DNA of 64,000 nucleotides from Apiosordaria backusii (GCA_030549205.1 JAUKTV010000002.1:1798001-1862000), one strand, 5' to 3'; counted from the first letter of the stretch, positions 11,440 to 21,696 are shown. A program made the numbers and translations. Notes: generated from the letters alone by a model not told the origin.

Positions 11440-11690
11440 CTGCCCCCTGCAGAGCCAAAAACAGCTTCCACATGATTACCAACGCAAACCATTTAGCCTA
11501 AGGCAGCGCGAGGATTATGACATGGAATTCTTCCTCTGTTGAAGCCAGAAATAGCTTCTTCATTTTCCCCTGTATAGGTAGCAATGATTTGCCTTTACTG
11601 GAGCTTAAAACAGCTTCTATATTTTGGCCTAGGCAAAAAGGGATCGCTGTTCTTACAGCCGGAAATGGCTTCTTCAGCCCCTGAATCCAC
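11440..11690. repeat. hairpin-bearing repeat, copy 1
   Basis: Contains imperfect palindromes of the form AGCC-NN-AAA-NN-GGCT at about 11459, 11550, 11609 and 11664, spaced 55-90 bases. The segment is repeated directly at 12060-12300 with the same order of elements (ATTTAGCCTAAGGCAGCGC, then GACATG, then the palindromes). Confidence 0.8.
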
Positions 11691-12059
11691 AGATAACCCT
11701 CCCAAACCCTGACCTTCCACAATGCCCCCCCCACTTCTTTTTCCTCCCAGAACATCAAAAATGAAGCTTTTCTTTTACTTTTTTTTTTTTGCTCTGGTGA
11801 TCCCACAATGAGGACTTATGTTAGTTGGCGGCTCCGTCAGGCAGGTATGACTAGCGTGAAAATGCGATCTTCCATACTCGATCAAGGAACGATATTTGGA
11901 GGAAGACGACTTGCCTGATTTGGACTAACTCAGAAACTGTTCCTGGCGTGGATGCCACGCTGCACGAGCTGGATGTTGCAGTGTGGATTTCAGGACTCCG
12001 ACTCCAAGAGCCATTTCTGGAGTGCAGCTATTCGGTTTGGCAGGTATTATGACAAGGAT

Positions 12060-12300
12060 CTTCTTCCTTTGCAGTCGGAAACAGCTTCTATATGCAAATC
12101 ATTTAGCCTAAGGCAGCGCTAGGATCATGACATGAAATCCCAGCCTCTGCTAAAGCCAGAAACGGCTTTTTTCATTTTGCCTGTGTAGGCAGCGATGGTC
12201 TGCCTTTGCTGGAGCCAGAAACGGCTTCTACGTTTTGACCCAGGCAACAAGGCATAGGGAATCGCTGCCTCTACTGAAGCCATAAATGGCTTCTAATGGT
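12060..12300. repeat. hairpin-bearing repeat, copy 2
   Basis: Direct copy of 11440-11690. Palindromes such as GAGCCAGAAACGGCTTC occur at about 12080, 12161, 12220 and 12284. Between them lie nested CTGCCT...AGGCA inverted pairs, so each roughly 60-base unit can form two stacked stems. Preceded at 12003 by CCAAGAGCCATTTCTGGAG, also seen at 30.95 kb. Confidence 0.8.
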
Positions 12301-12674
12301 AATACACAACAAGTCTGCAGGCGATTGTGGATGAAACCACGCTTCCGGATTCTTGCAGTACCCTTTGGCTACACCGAACCGTTATTCAGAAGCGGTGGCT
12401 TTCGGCGCCGCCAAAATCCGCTTTTCAGCAATGTGCTGAAAGCGTGACCAAACAACAACACCATACAGTACTGTAATACTGTACAGATTTCGATGCAAAT
12501 AAATTACTACTTCTTTGAAGAATTGTGCAGCGCCTATGAATTTTAATCTAATTTGCCTCGCCTACAACCAGTTATAACGCTTTGATGAGAGTACTATCAA
12601 GCCGCGTGTCGTCGAATAATTAGACCACATTAATCTATCCGTTCTTCCTTTTTTCTTAACTATTAGCCTCTTCG
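12301..12674. other. AT-rich upstream region of the coiled-coil gene
   Basis: About 370 bases with a short ACAGTACTGTAATACTGTACAG palindromic stretch at 12463-12487. Otherwise no feature; presumably promoter of the next gene. Confidence 0.3.
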
Positions 12675-13358
12675 ATGGCTAACGTAAGGCCGAACAACCT
12701 AGAGCGGAAGAAGTTAAGGGAAAGATGCAGGGACCTCCTTACGCAACATATAAGTAAGATGCCATACTCTACAGCGGTAAATTGAAGTGCTAATGCATCC
12801 ATAGAGGAGCGCGTTGGTATATCTATTAAACCTTCAGAGGTTCGGCTGCTGACATCAAGAAATGACGGGTACTCATGGAAGTATCTTCCTGAGGTGGAAC
12901 ATTTATTTTCCAGAAACATAAGTAAACACTCTATCGGGGCTTACAGGGAACTGTGTGCGGGGCTCGGAAATACGTTTGAAGCTGTTCCATCAGTTATGTC
13001 CAGCTCTGAGATATCTTCTCAACCTAGTCACGTCTTCCCCTTAGAACCCATTGGCGAGATCGAAGTCAGTTTCAGTTCGCGGATCGCTCAGCTAGCTACA
13101 GAGACCCAGAATCTCAGACAAACACTCTCCGAAGTATTTCAGCAGTTAATAGCTGAGACAAGCCTTCGGGAAACAACGGAGGAACAACTGAAAGCAGTTT
13201 CAGAAGAAAATCACTTACTGCAAGAACAAGCTAGAGAGTGCAAGAGGAAGGCAGACTATCTCGAGAACTGCGCCCTAATGCACGCCGAGGAGATCGAAAA
13301 GGTATTTCTGATACTAGAGGGGTTGCGCACTCAGTCAAACTCTGGGTCAATCATGTAA
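12675..13358 (+). CDS. coiled-coil hypothetical protein, two exons
   Basis: Exon 1 is 12675-12753 and exon 2 is 12805-13358, giving 210 residues. The 51-base intron is textbook: GTAAGA donor, GCTAATG branch, CATAG acceptor; it removes the only in-frame stop (TGA). The ATG context is good (TTCG-ATG-GCT). The N-terminus is basic (ERKKLRERCRDLL, helix-like). Residues about 100-190 form a heptad-rich coiled coil (LATETQNLRQTLSEVFQQL; EEQLKAVSEENHLLQEQA). No DNA-binding or enzyme motif is certain; the charged start could be part of a bZIP-like or scaffold protein, but the basic region and zipper are far apart. It is the only intact gene in a long repeat desert. A start at 12894 in exon 2 would be truncated. 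Confidence 0.65.
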
Positions 13359-14687
13359 AAAAGAAAAGAGGCATTGCGAAAGACCGCCCGCTTTTTGAGT
13401 TATGGTTTTAGACATTTGGTGTCATTTGCCGTCAAATTTCTATACTGTATTTTACGGGGAAACTTGAAATGTAGAGTGCAGGTGTGAATGGGGCTCTAAA
13501 CATAATGACGAGCACTTGCACTCATGTTTTTGCAACAACTAAGATAGAGAATACAACCTCCCAGGTGGAGGCAAGCTGACTTGACCTGCAGGCTCGGCGT
13601 TTCACTCAAAATGGAAGATAACTTCAGCTCTCGTTGTTTCCTTTTTGCATTCTCCCCGGCCGGTGCGGGCACAAATGTCATGACCGCTGAAGGGGACCGA
13701 CCCTTCTTTTCTTTTCTAGGGCCCTGCCTGTTACCCTGTCCGTGCGCTCCACCCCGCCCAGCGCGCGACCAGGGTACGAGAGAAGAGCCAGAGAGTTCAA
13801 CGTCATTGTGCATGAGCTAGCGCCCTCTTAAGCTTGTCCCTGGCCCCGGGTGCACCCCCGCTTGCGGCTGCGAATTGCGGTTTTCCCCGCCCAGGCTTGA
13901 GCCCGTTGACATGAGCTTACTACCTCCGTCAGGCACAGAGTGAAGAGCCCAAAAGATGACGGCACTTGAGCTTCTGTAGAGGTGTGCTTGAAAGCGATAG
14001 CCAGGCCAGCTCTGGCGCGTACGGATACATGTCCCGTAGGAATGGCACGAGACAGAAGCTTATTTTGGGAAAAATGATCTGATCTGAGTTCTCCTGGCAT
14101 CTGTTCCCGCCCCTCGGGAGATATTCCCATGCTCCTTTTTTTTTTTTTTTTTTTTGCTTTGTGGTTTCCCCTGATGATCTTGCGGCGTTCCGGGACACGG
14201 GGTCTGGACTTTCCACAGGGAGCTTCACAAGGGGGCAACCCACATTCTGCAACGCAGCCTAATATACTATTCGCATGGATCTTCACAACTGGTGAACCGC
14301 CGCTGTGACCGCCATCAGATGCAAAACCTGGCTGCGATGTCCTTGCATTGTGGCCAGCCTTGCGGCAGATGCCACAGAGCCGCGAATCTGGAAATCGTTA
14401 CGTTTGGACATTCCTTGGCGCGCAGGCAGCGCTCCACACGATCCTCTTGCTCACACGCCCAGGTGCGGTCGGCTTTTTAGTTACGGGCGCAGCCGTAGTT
14501 GGGGGTTTTGCATTCGAGATCGCTAGGAGTGGTCAGAAGAAGCGTGGTGAGGTAGATGCATGTTGGAGCTCAAAAGACAGGTGAATTCTATGGAGTGGAG
14601 GTATTTGAGATGGAGGGAGAAAGGTAGTGGTCTGGCTGGAAGGAAGGGCTAGGCAAAGGTGAAAGGTGGTAGGTGGGTGAAAAGTGC
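13359..14687. other. intergenic with a 20-base T run
   Basis: No supportable gene in 1.3 kb. Overlapping frames in 13496-14286 on both strands look like shadows of GC-rich sequence. A T20 homopolymer lies at 14136-14155. Confidence 0.35.
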
Positions 14688-14808
14688 TAGGAGCAGTAAT
14701 GAGTGCTCCGCCCAACACGCCTACAGAGACTCGGGCAGAGGAAGCGGTTACCGCCGATTATTCATCTCCCTCTCTTCATTCGAGCAGTCGTAAATACGGA
14801 TCAAGCAA
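14688..14808 (+). repeat. 121-bp coding-like repeat, copy 1 (gag-like N-terminus?)
   Basis: Near-identical to 24455-24575. Both start at TAGGAGCAGTA directly before an ATG (here 14699) that opens MSAPPNTPTETRAEE, and both lose similarity after about 36 codons (...SSRKYGSSN). The start-anchored shared frame suggests the N-terminus of a retroelement gag or other repeated protein; that is inference. Confidence 0.7.
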
Positions 14809-14892
14809 TCTGTACACGGGGTAGTGCAAGCAGACCCCACTTGAGCCCCTCAGATTCCAATTCTCTCTTAGATATACAGACAGATAGACAAG

Positions 14893-15624
14893 TTAGACAA
14901 TACATGTATTAGCTTCCCATCCCATCGCCCCTTCATCACCGTCACAACCCCACCTCCTTACCCCCTCAACACTCCCTCCCTGCCTCCTCCCCTCCCCTTC
15001 ACCACTCCGCTTGATACGAGTAACCGGCTGGCGGGACCATCTGGTAAGCCAATCATCAATCCTTTGCACACCCTGCCGGTCTCCTTCCACAGTCTCCCGC
15101 TTATCCTCGTCAACCCAGCCCGGGGTATAACTACCGCCAAAATCAATGAGCCAGGCATCGCCCTCCATATCAATCAAGACGTTCTCGGGCTTAGCATCTC
15201 CCCAAATTACACCTGCGTTATGCAAACATTCGACCGAATGGTGTATTTGCCCAGACCAGCGAAGCCGATCCTCATTTGTACAGTCGTCCCAAGGCGCCAA
15301 ATCCTTCAAAGTGCCTCGATTCTCGATGCACGTAAGAAGTAGTCCGACTAAACGGGTCCCAGAATGGTCCTCCTCGCCGTTATCGAGAGGATAGTGTTGG
15401 AGGACATCATCGTCATTGTCGATAATTAGACCGTAAAGGCGACAGATGCGTGCGTCGGCGAGAAGGGGCGGGCTTGCCTCGGTATCCGCTAGGATCTTCC
15501 TATATGACTGCAGCTCGTGGTATCCATGCACTCGACCTGATATCCAAGGTGACCTGCTTTTCTTGGCTACGGAAGAGCGTGTTGGCCATTGCGCCGAAGG
15601 CTCAAGACGTCTCTTCCAGCCGTT
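14893..15624 (-). CDS. fungal protein kinase-like, C-lobe only
   Basis: The frame is open from 15624 (no in-frame ATG) to a stop at 14893. It carries the catalytic loop WGDAKPENVLID, a variant of HRDLKPEN with Trp-Gly for His-Arg but Asp and Asn kept, and IDFGGSY for DFG. The N-lobe (Gly loop and VAIK lysine) is absent; the start is SPWISGRVHGYHELQSY, so either an upstream exon was lost or the protein is truncated. The last 60 residues are low-complexity Gly/Arg/Glu. Related fungal-specific kinases are multi-copy and often occur as fragments. It is placed between repeats, 0.2 kb from the gag-like repeat. Likely inactive as encoded. Confidence 0.6.
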   Translation of the reverse strand, partial: NGWKRRLEPSAQWPTRSSVAKKSRSPWISGRVHGYHELQSYRKILADTEASPPLLADARICRLYGLIIDNDDDVLQHYPLDNGEEDHSGTRLVGLLLTCIENRGTLKDLAPWDDCTNEDRLRWSGQIHHSVECLHNAGVIWGDAKPENVLIDMEGDAWLIDFGGSYTPGWVDEDKRETVEGDRQGVQRIDDWLTRWSRQPVTRIKRSGEGEGRRQGGSVEGVRRWGCDGDEGAMGWEANTCIV

Positions 15625-16200
15625 TCACCACGCCGTCGTATAGGAACTGAGGACATAGTGGAGGAGTGCCTAGCTATCTCCTAGATAAACCTAATAAGGA
15701 TTTACGGATGGGTCAAATGTTGAAAGCGTTTGCAGCAGAGACTGAGACTTTTGTTGTTTGAAAGGGCGGGCGTGACAGCCATGGAGTCTTTACTTTCGAT
15801 GCGAGAGCGGGAGGGGATAGATTCCCATGAATGCATAAGCCTGTTGTAATATACCACGCTTGCCTTTGGATCTTTAGATACTCGTTTTGATGAGGGTAGA
15901 TGACTTTGGTGAAGGAGGTTAAGGACATCCCTCCTAAGCTTTCCTCGCACCCCAGTATAGTGTATGTCAACTATCAAAGAGTCCTCCAGCCACTCGCTAT
16001 ATTCAACCTTATTGCCTGTCCCATTCGTCGTTGTCTGCTGAGCACCACCAAAGTGATGCTTCAACGTCTTCCCGTCAGCTCCACCATCCAGGCCATTGCT
16101 GTGATCCGCCCCCAGTGTCCCCAAGTTCGTCTTACCGCACGAAGATCCGCTCCAACCTTCGTGGTGAGAACAGCTAAATCCAAGCATACAAGGCTAGCCG
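15625..16200. other. unresolved region with competing frames
   Basis: Reverse-strand frames 16187-15702 (161 codons) and 15970-15713 overlap and neither has a recognised motif. The sequence just upstream of the kinase piece (15650-15540) reads LYDGVVKRLEE then a TGA, in a different frame from the kinase. It may be decayed coding DNA. Confidence 0.25.
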
Positions 16201-16740
16201 AGTACGCGGCTGGGCGGGGAGACGAGCGGGTTGGGGCTCCTGCATTAGTGCAACTTTTACCAGCCACCCCTCTACTGACCCGCGCGTTTAGTTGCCAAGC
16301 TATTAGCGCATGGGTCATAAAACTGTGATGCCTGTAAGTGCTGATGGGCCAAAGCTGACCTGATGACAGGGATCACAAAACTGTGATCCCTGAAAGTGCA
16401 GATGGGCCAAAGGCTGACCTGGCGACATGGATCACAAACTGTGATGCCTGTAAGATGGGCCAAAGCTGACCTGATGACATGCGAGAATTGAGAGGTGAGA
16501 TTTGGCAAATGGACGAATCCCCAATGCTCCCCCGTTTTTGGAGCTAGGGTTTTAATTTAGAAGAGAAACCGGAAGTGGCTCCAAGTTCAACAGGATCCTA
16601 AGGATATTTGACTAGGCTGCGGTATAAGCCGGAATCTGGTTCCGGTGCTGCATGGCGCATTTACACTGATCAGAGCGGTAAGCCGTCAATGAATAAAACA
16701 AGGCGCGGAAGCCATTAAGGCCTTGCCCAATTCGATCGCG
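16200..16740. repeat. dispersed repeat family A, copy 1
   Basis: 16200-16310 matches 44635-44735 (TACGCGGCTGGGCGGG ... CTACTGACCCGCG.GTTT). 16488-16740 matches 45135-45385 and, in part, 63170-63285 (shared GGAATCTGGTTCCGGTGCTG, itself a small palindrome). Between them a private tandem array is inserted. Function unknown; possibly a terminal or untranslated part of a retroelement, as a LINE scrap follows. Confidence 0.8.
16311..16483. repeat. about 58-bp tandem repeat, three copies
   Basis: Three copies of a unit beginning CAAA(A)CTGTGAT and running through GGGCCAAAG.CTGACCTG.CGACA. The last copy is shorter. Inserted within family A sequence. Confidence 0.85.
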
Positions 16741-17010
16741 ACATCCATTGCGACGCCACGGCGTGGAAAGACAGATCGTGATGCTTGGTTCGAAGCGCAG
16801 AAAGTCCTTGAATGATGGGATTACAAAGGAAAATAGCCAATGATAATAACCACCATCTCGCCGGCCCCGAAAGCTGTCGGGTAGAAAATAGTATAAAGAG
16901 GGCAGATACCGACACACCCGCACCCTATCCACGCCCTGGGAGCCACTCTTCTAGATAGACAAGAGGGTACGGCCTATCGATATTAAACTAGCCCTATCCA
17001 GAGCCTCGCC

Positions 17011-17200
17011 ATGGAAAGCACCCGGCAACGACCACCTACCTATCGATACAGGCCAATATCACTACTACCTACTATTGGGAAGGTTATCGAGGCAGTGACC
17101 ACAAAACGGATAACGGAAGCAGCCGAGGCACATGGACTACTGCCAGAGGAGCAGATGGGCAATGGCTTATGTGGCGGGGACGCCGAAACCGTAACGACTT
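17011..17200 (+). mobile_element. non-LTR (LINE) reverse-transcriptase fragment
   Basis: The frame from 17011 reads YRPISLLPTIGKVIEAV, the conserved segment at the start of LINE reverse-transcriptase domains (Y/FRPISLL...K..E). It continues with GLLPEEQMGN, then loses similarity by about codon 55. Only this part of the RT remains; the catalytic YADD segment is not seen. Tad1-like elements are common in ascomycetes, but the clade is inference. Confidence 0.7.
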
Positions 17201-18019
17201 CGGAGCTATGGCTTCTCAGCTTGCGCTCCTATCCTAGCAGCCCCTGCCGACCGGATACACGGTGTGTCCGATTCGAGCTTGGCACATCGTACGATTATTC
17301 TTCTGCCAGATAATTATGAAGATCCAGAGGCTGTGCAAGGTAGACGCTGCAAAGGGCTTCCGAGATGAGCCAGTGTATGCAAGGGCAGGCGGATTCTGGA
17401 GCCGAATGAACATGGTGGTCGATGTCAGTATATGCCGGTATGCTTGAGAAATGTTTTGAAGTTAGCCGGATACTTACGTACCGTAACCGTGACGTCTTCG
17501 CTCGTGGGAACGTGTACGCCACATGAGTGGCTGGTTCAAAGTAGCATGTCTCTCCAATCTATTTTGACATCGGAGAACGCGCTGGGTCGACATGTCTCTG
17601 CGTGGCTGGAATGTTGGGAAGGCCTCGCACTGTCCCACCGTGTGGGTCTCTGGCCAGTGAGATGAGGATGTGTCATATTCTTCGTGGCTTGCGAACTGCT
17701 GCCATCCAGCCTGGTAACGGCCTCCGCCGCACCTTCCCTACAGCGTTCCTTCCAAACAATTGCACGGAGAGGACTCTCCGCTCTTGGGAGGCAGGGCAAC
17801 CAGGCAGCCAACTGTGAGCCCTGTGATTGATGTTGCGCTTCAGAGGGAAGGAAGATACGTCCTCAACTTGCAGGGAAAGAGCGGAAAGGCAAGAGTGGGC
17901 ATACCCTCTCTCCCACAAACCCTCCCACAAACTCTTCCGCCTTCATCACCCACGATCTCCAAGTCGTTGGTGTTCTGTTCGATCCCACCCACGCTCTGCC
18001 TGCTCTTCTCAGCCAACCC
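17201..18019. other. no supportable gene
   Basis: Short frames on both strands, none with motif or splice logic. It probably includes decayed LINE sequence on the left and, from about 17800, the C/T-rich promoter and leader of the next gene (CTCTCTCCCACAAACCCTCC). Confidence 0.35.
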
Positions 18020-18520
18020 ATGCACTCCTTTTCTCTGCCCACGCCTGCTTTTCAACCGCAAGGGAACCGCGCGAAAGCAACCAAGCGCTGCGACTCCGGT
18101 ATGTGAGCATCCAATCCTGCTGCTCTCTTCAGTCACATCAATTCCCATAGCACTGACATCAGGATGAACACAGGTCTTCGACAGTTCAGTCGCAGTCGAC
18201 CGGACACGCCGCCGCCGGCGGTAGCGGTGGGCAACCCCCTCGCAAGCCGAATGGCAGCAAGGGCCGCAAAAAAGCGGCGAAAGGCTCGAAGGCGAAGGTA
18301 AGCACGCAACCGACATCTGTTTCTTTATATCACTATCGAGCCAACACTCTCTTTACAGACCACCAAGACCAAGCTCTCTCATGTAACGAGCGGTACCGGG
18401 ACCCATGAGGATCCCTATGTCCTTGATGATAACCCCGTTGAAGAGTCTATCAAGAGGACTGAAAAGGACCCCTTCATGTTGGGGGAAGCGGAGGATGAGG
18501 AAGAGCCGGGATGTCATTAG
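18020..18520 (+). CDS. small basic hypothetical protein, three exons
   Basis: Exons 18020-18098, 18185-18297 and 18359-18520 give 117 residues in continuous phase. Introns: GTATGT...CACTGACATC...CGACAG (86 bases) and GTAAGC...CTTTACAG (61 bases). The middle is strongly basic and low-complexity (GSKGRKKAAKGSKAK), the C-terminus acidic (GEAEDEEEPG) after LDDNPVEESIKRTEKDPF. This charge layout suits a nuclear or nucleic-acid-bound protein, but no family is recognised. An alternative acceptor at 18162 joins another upstream frame lacking an ATG. It directly precedes the insulysin fragment and could be part of the same rearranged block. Confidence 0.5.
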
Positions 18521-18609
18521 AACTTTCTTGGGATGATAGAGGGGTGGCTCTCTGAGCCAATACGGCCAAGAAAGGGTTGCTCGCTGTTTTCAACAATGAT
18601 GAGTCCGTT

Positions 18610-18960
18610 ATCTAATAATGCACGAGCCTTGTTTTGACCAGCTTCGCACCAAAGAGCAGCTTGGCTACATTGTGTACTGTGGTTCTTGGAGCAATGTAAC
18701 GACCTTTGGTGTTTACTTCATCATTCAAAGCGAGAAGACGGCCCCGTACCTTGCAACTCGGATCGAGAAGTTCCTCGAAGACATGGGGAAGAGGCTTGAG
18801 AACATGACCGAGGAAGAGTTCGAAAAGAATAAGCGGAGCTTGATCGAAAGAACACTCGAGAAGGCCAAGTCATCGGAAGAAGAGAGCAACTGGCACTGGC
18901 AAGCCATCCAGTCTGAGTACTACATGTTTAACGACCGTAAGTTCTTCTCAAATGTTTATG
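18610..18960 (+). pseudogene. insulysin (M16 zinc peptidase) C-terminal fragment
   Basis: The frame carries PCFDQLRTKEQLGYIV, a signature of the C-terminal half of insulin-degrading enzyme, followed by the expected EKFLEDM and RSLIERTLEK helices and a W-HW-AI-SEYYMF segment. Similarity fades after FFSNVYGD; the frame then runs into unrelated Pro/His-rich sequence to 19124. The zinc-binding HxxEH half of the enzyme (over 700 residues in full-length proteins) is absent. This is a captured or left-over gene fragment, not a working protease. Confidence 0.8.
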
Positions 18961-19391
18961 GCGATATACTCCCATATCTGTATTCAGTGGTTGACCCCGT
19001 TGCGAAGGTATTACCGACGAACAATAAACCCCAGCCCCACTCCGCCGCCCTGGCCCGGCCGATCCGCAATCCCCACATCTTGCAACCACACCCGCCTAGC
19101 CGACCGACGCCGCATCACAGCTAACGCCCGACTCTGCGCTACCACCTCGCCTAATTCAACTTAATCCACAATTACCAGACTCCTCAATGCCGGCCGCTCC
19201 CGCATCGGGAAGTCTGTGGAGGAGCGCAGGGAGCCTTCGAGCTCGGGCTTGCCCTGGATCAGGAACTGAATCCTTACGGGGTCGTTTCCCGGTCATGCCC
19301 ATCGCTGTTAGTAGCGCCGGCGGCGAAGCATTGCATCCCCAGTTCTCCGAGCCTCTCTTCCCCAACCTTCATCCAGTCAAACTCGCCATCA

Positions 19392-20513
19392 TCAACCTCG
19401 CCAGCATCTTTCAACACCATGGTCGTAATCCGGCTGATCCTCAAAACCCAAGCCACGGATATACCGAAGACACTTAGCAAACTCCTCCGGGAAGCCGGCA
19501 CATAGATCGTCAATCGTTGCCTGTTGCTTCTTCTCCCCGATTCGCGTGTGCTTCTTCTTGTTCTTAGACGCCTTCGTCCCTTGCCACGGCAAACTGCCCC
19601 TCAGGAAATATAGCCACACATGGCATAGAGCCTCGAGATCGTCTCGCCGCGATTGCTCCCGCCCAAGGTGGGTGTTGATGCTCATGTACCTCGCAGTACC
19701 CAAGAGCGGTTGCTTTTCGCGGTAGGGGATGTGTTTTTGGGTCTTTAGATCCCGGTAGTGCTTGGCCATGCCGAAATCGATGAGGTGTACCTTGTTGGCG
19801 GCGGGTGTTCCTGGTCTTCCCATGAGAAAATTTTGAGGCTTGAGATCTCGGTGTATGATGCCCTCCGCGTGAACGAGTTCAACCACGTATAACTAGAAAG
19901 TATGTCAAATCAAGCATCTCAAGGTAAGCACAGATACATACCGTACGCTTGGCTAACAGAGCCACTGTCTTGAGTGTGAACTTCCGCTTACGCTCTTGGA
20001 AGAGGTCTTCGAGAGGATAGCCAAGGAGGTCTATTATAAGGACATTGTGAAAGCCAAAGGGACTAAAAGAATGAACCTTCGGAATACCATCCATCAGCTC
20101 TTGACCACCGCCGGAGAGAGTTCTATAAACACGATACTCGTCTCGTAGCTGAGGGTTGTCAGAGCGCCTCGGTTCCTGGTTTTGGCATATATCAGTCTCT
20201 GCTTTATATCACATATTGTCAATCGGGGAAGGTCACTTACGAATTTGATAGCCACTGGGAGCGGGCCTTCTTCGGAGAGCTTGTCGCCTTCGAAAACGAC
20301 TCCGAAAGACCCTTTGCCTAGCCTCTTCCCAATGCGGTACTCCTCGCCGCCTATCTGAACCACATCGCCTCGAGACTCTTGTTCGTTTTTTAACCTCTCG
20401 AGCCACGGTTTCGGACCATCCACCTCTCCCAGTTGTTGGTGGTTGCGGCCGAAGCAGGCCGCTTCCTTGGCGTCTGGATACAGTGCCTGAACATGAGGCT
20501 CGCTAACCGGCAT
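19392..20513 (-). CDS. casein kinase 1 family protein kinase, three exons
   Basis: Exons 20513-20241, 20175-19942 and 19892-19392 (335 residues), introns GTAAGT...CCAG and GTATGT...TTCTAG, all phase 0. Motifs in order: GKGSFGVVF loop, VAIKF lysine, HRDLKPQNFL catalytic loop, DFGMAKHY, the CK1 stretch HIPYREKQPLLGTARYMSI, and GREQSRRDDLEAL. A full core is therefore present. The C-terminus ends abruptly at DYDHGVERCWRG. One frame away the expected continuation (VLKDAGEVDDGEFDW) reads on for about 70 residues to 19274, so a short deletion after Asp-Tyr-Asp changed the frame. The kinase may still fold but lacks its tail; membrane-anchored CK1s need C-terminal cysteines. A piece of exon 2 recurs at 30.3 kb. 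Confidence 0.75.
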
Positions 20514-20710
20514 GTCGTACAGTGTGGTGAGTGGAAGCGTGAAGTGCGACTTTATATAAAGCAGATGGAGACTGAAGAGGAATGAACGGCGTAGAGAGGA
20601 ATGACTGGTACGCCGAGACAGTCTGGATTAAGGTGGCTGGTATCGTAGGAGGGACAGTAATTATTAGCTCGAACTCAATCTACCTTAAGGGGGGATTTAG
20701 AGTGATACCT

Positions 20711-20986
20711 TTATAAGGTCTTCTGACGGGGTTCAAATCTCGGCAAGATGTCTGGGTGCTTGCGTTTTGTCCAATCGAAGAGGTAGAGTAGGAGGCAGGG
20801 TAGCAAACTTATGAGAAACGCATAGCACAGGCCGAAGGCGAAGAGCATAAATACAAAGAGATCTTTAGTTGCCTCTCCGAGGAATGTAAGCCCCTCACAG
20901 ATACAGGCAATGCCTCGCTTTGCGTTGTGATACGAACGCAATGCTAATGCTCTGTAAGATTCGATAAATGGCCCATCGAAAGACAT
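20711..20986 (-). CDS. small membrane protein, hypothetical
   Basis: A 91-residue single-exon frame with ATG at 20986. A hydrophobic stretch of about 35 residues (LFVFMLFAFGLCYAFLISLL and on) forms one long or two short membrane segments, followed by a basic tail (WTKRKHPDILPRFEPR). No family is recognised. It lies head-to-tail downstream of the CK1 promoter region on the same strand. Confidence 0.4.
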   Translation of the reverse strand: MSFDGPFIESYRALALRSYHNAKRGIACICEGLTFLGEATKDLFVFMLFAFGLCYAFLISLLPCLLLYLFDWTKRKHPDILPRFEPRQKTL

Positions 20987-21065
20987 CGCAGAAGAGAGAA
21001 TTACGAGGATAACTTAGGATGCAGAGAATATTTCGAGGATGTTAGGGGGAAGTAGGGGAGGAGCG

Positions 21066-21340
21066 TTAGTGCACATCAAACGTGGCAGCCGGGCTTTCAC
21101 GCTGCCGGTACAACAGAACGAAGCCATTGACCACTAGAACGCCGTGAGCACTCAGCCAGGTCAGAATCCAGCGACCAAAACTGGCTAGACGTCTGCTGGC
21201 ATGGATCGCGAGCCGATACAGATCGTTGTGCCTCTGTCGTGGAGCGATCTCTGCGAACCAACGTGCATGATTCAACATCTTGACTGGATCGCCTTGGCCG
21301 ATGGTAAGCTTTCCCCTGTCTGAGAAGTTGCGGCAGGTCC
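21066..21340. repeat. dispersed repeat family B, less mutated copy
   Basis: Matches 39110-39350 on the same strand (shared AACGCCGTGAGCACT, TGGAGCGATCTCTGCGAACC and CTTGACTGGATCGC). The 39 kb copy differs mostly by C-to-T and G-to-A changes. The reverse strand is open for 95 codons here but no family was recognised. Confidence 0.7.
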
Positions 21341-21696
21341 TATGGCCGTGCATCTCGCGTACCTCACTGAGGCGTGAGCTATCTCCCCGATGTGCATGAT
21401 TTGGCCTCTTGACCGGGCCGCCTCAGCAAGTAAGATGAGCTTCCCTCTTCTAGACCTGTTGACAAGGGCCATTGAATGCACCACCCACTCGTATGTTTCT
21501 ATTCACGTAAGGTCTTCCTTGAACCGTCCGAGCACGGCACTCGATTCTCCCTACGGCGAGCTGATCCACGGACTCGAACCAGAGCTGGGACACTGTTAAC
21601 GGCGTACCGGCAAGAAATAAGATATGCATCGTGCAGTTTGGTCAGACGAAGCCTATACAATGTATCGCGCAAGGCTCGGATGAGGCTACCCAGAGG

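Noticed and set aside
20720..20750. tRNA-like B-box (GGGTTCAAATCTCG)
   Set aside because: No matching acceptor, D or anticodon arms nearby, and it lies inside a small protein frame.
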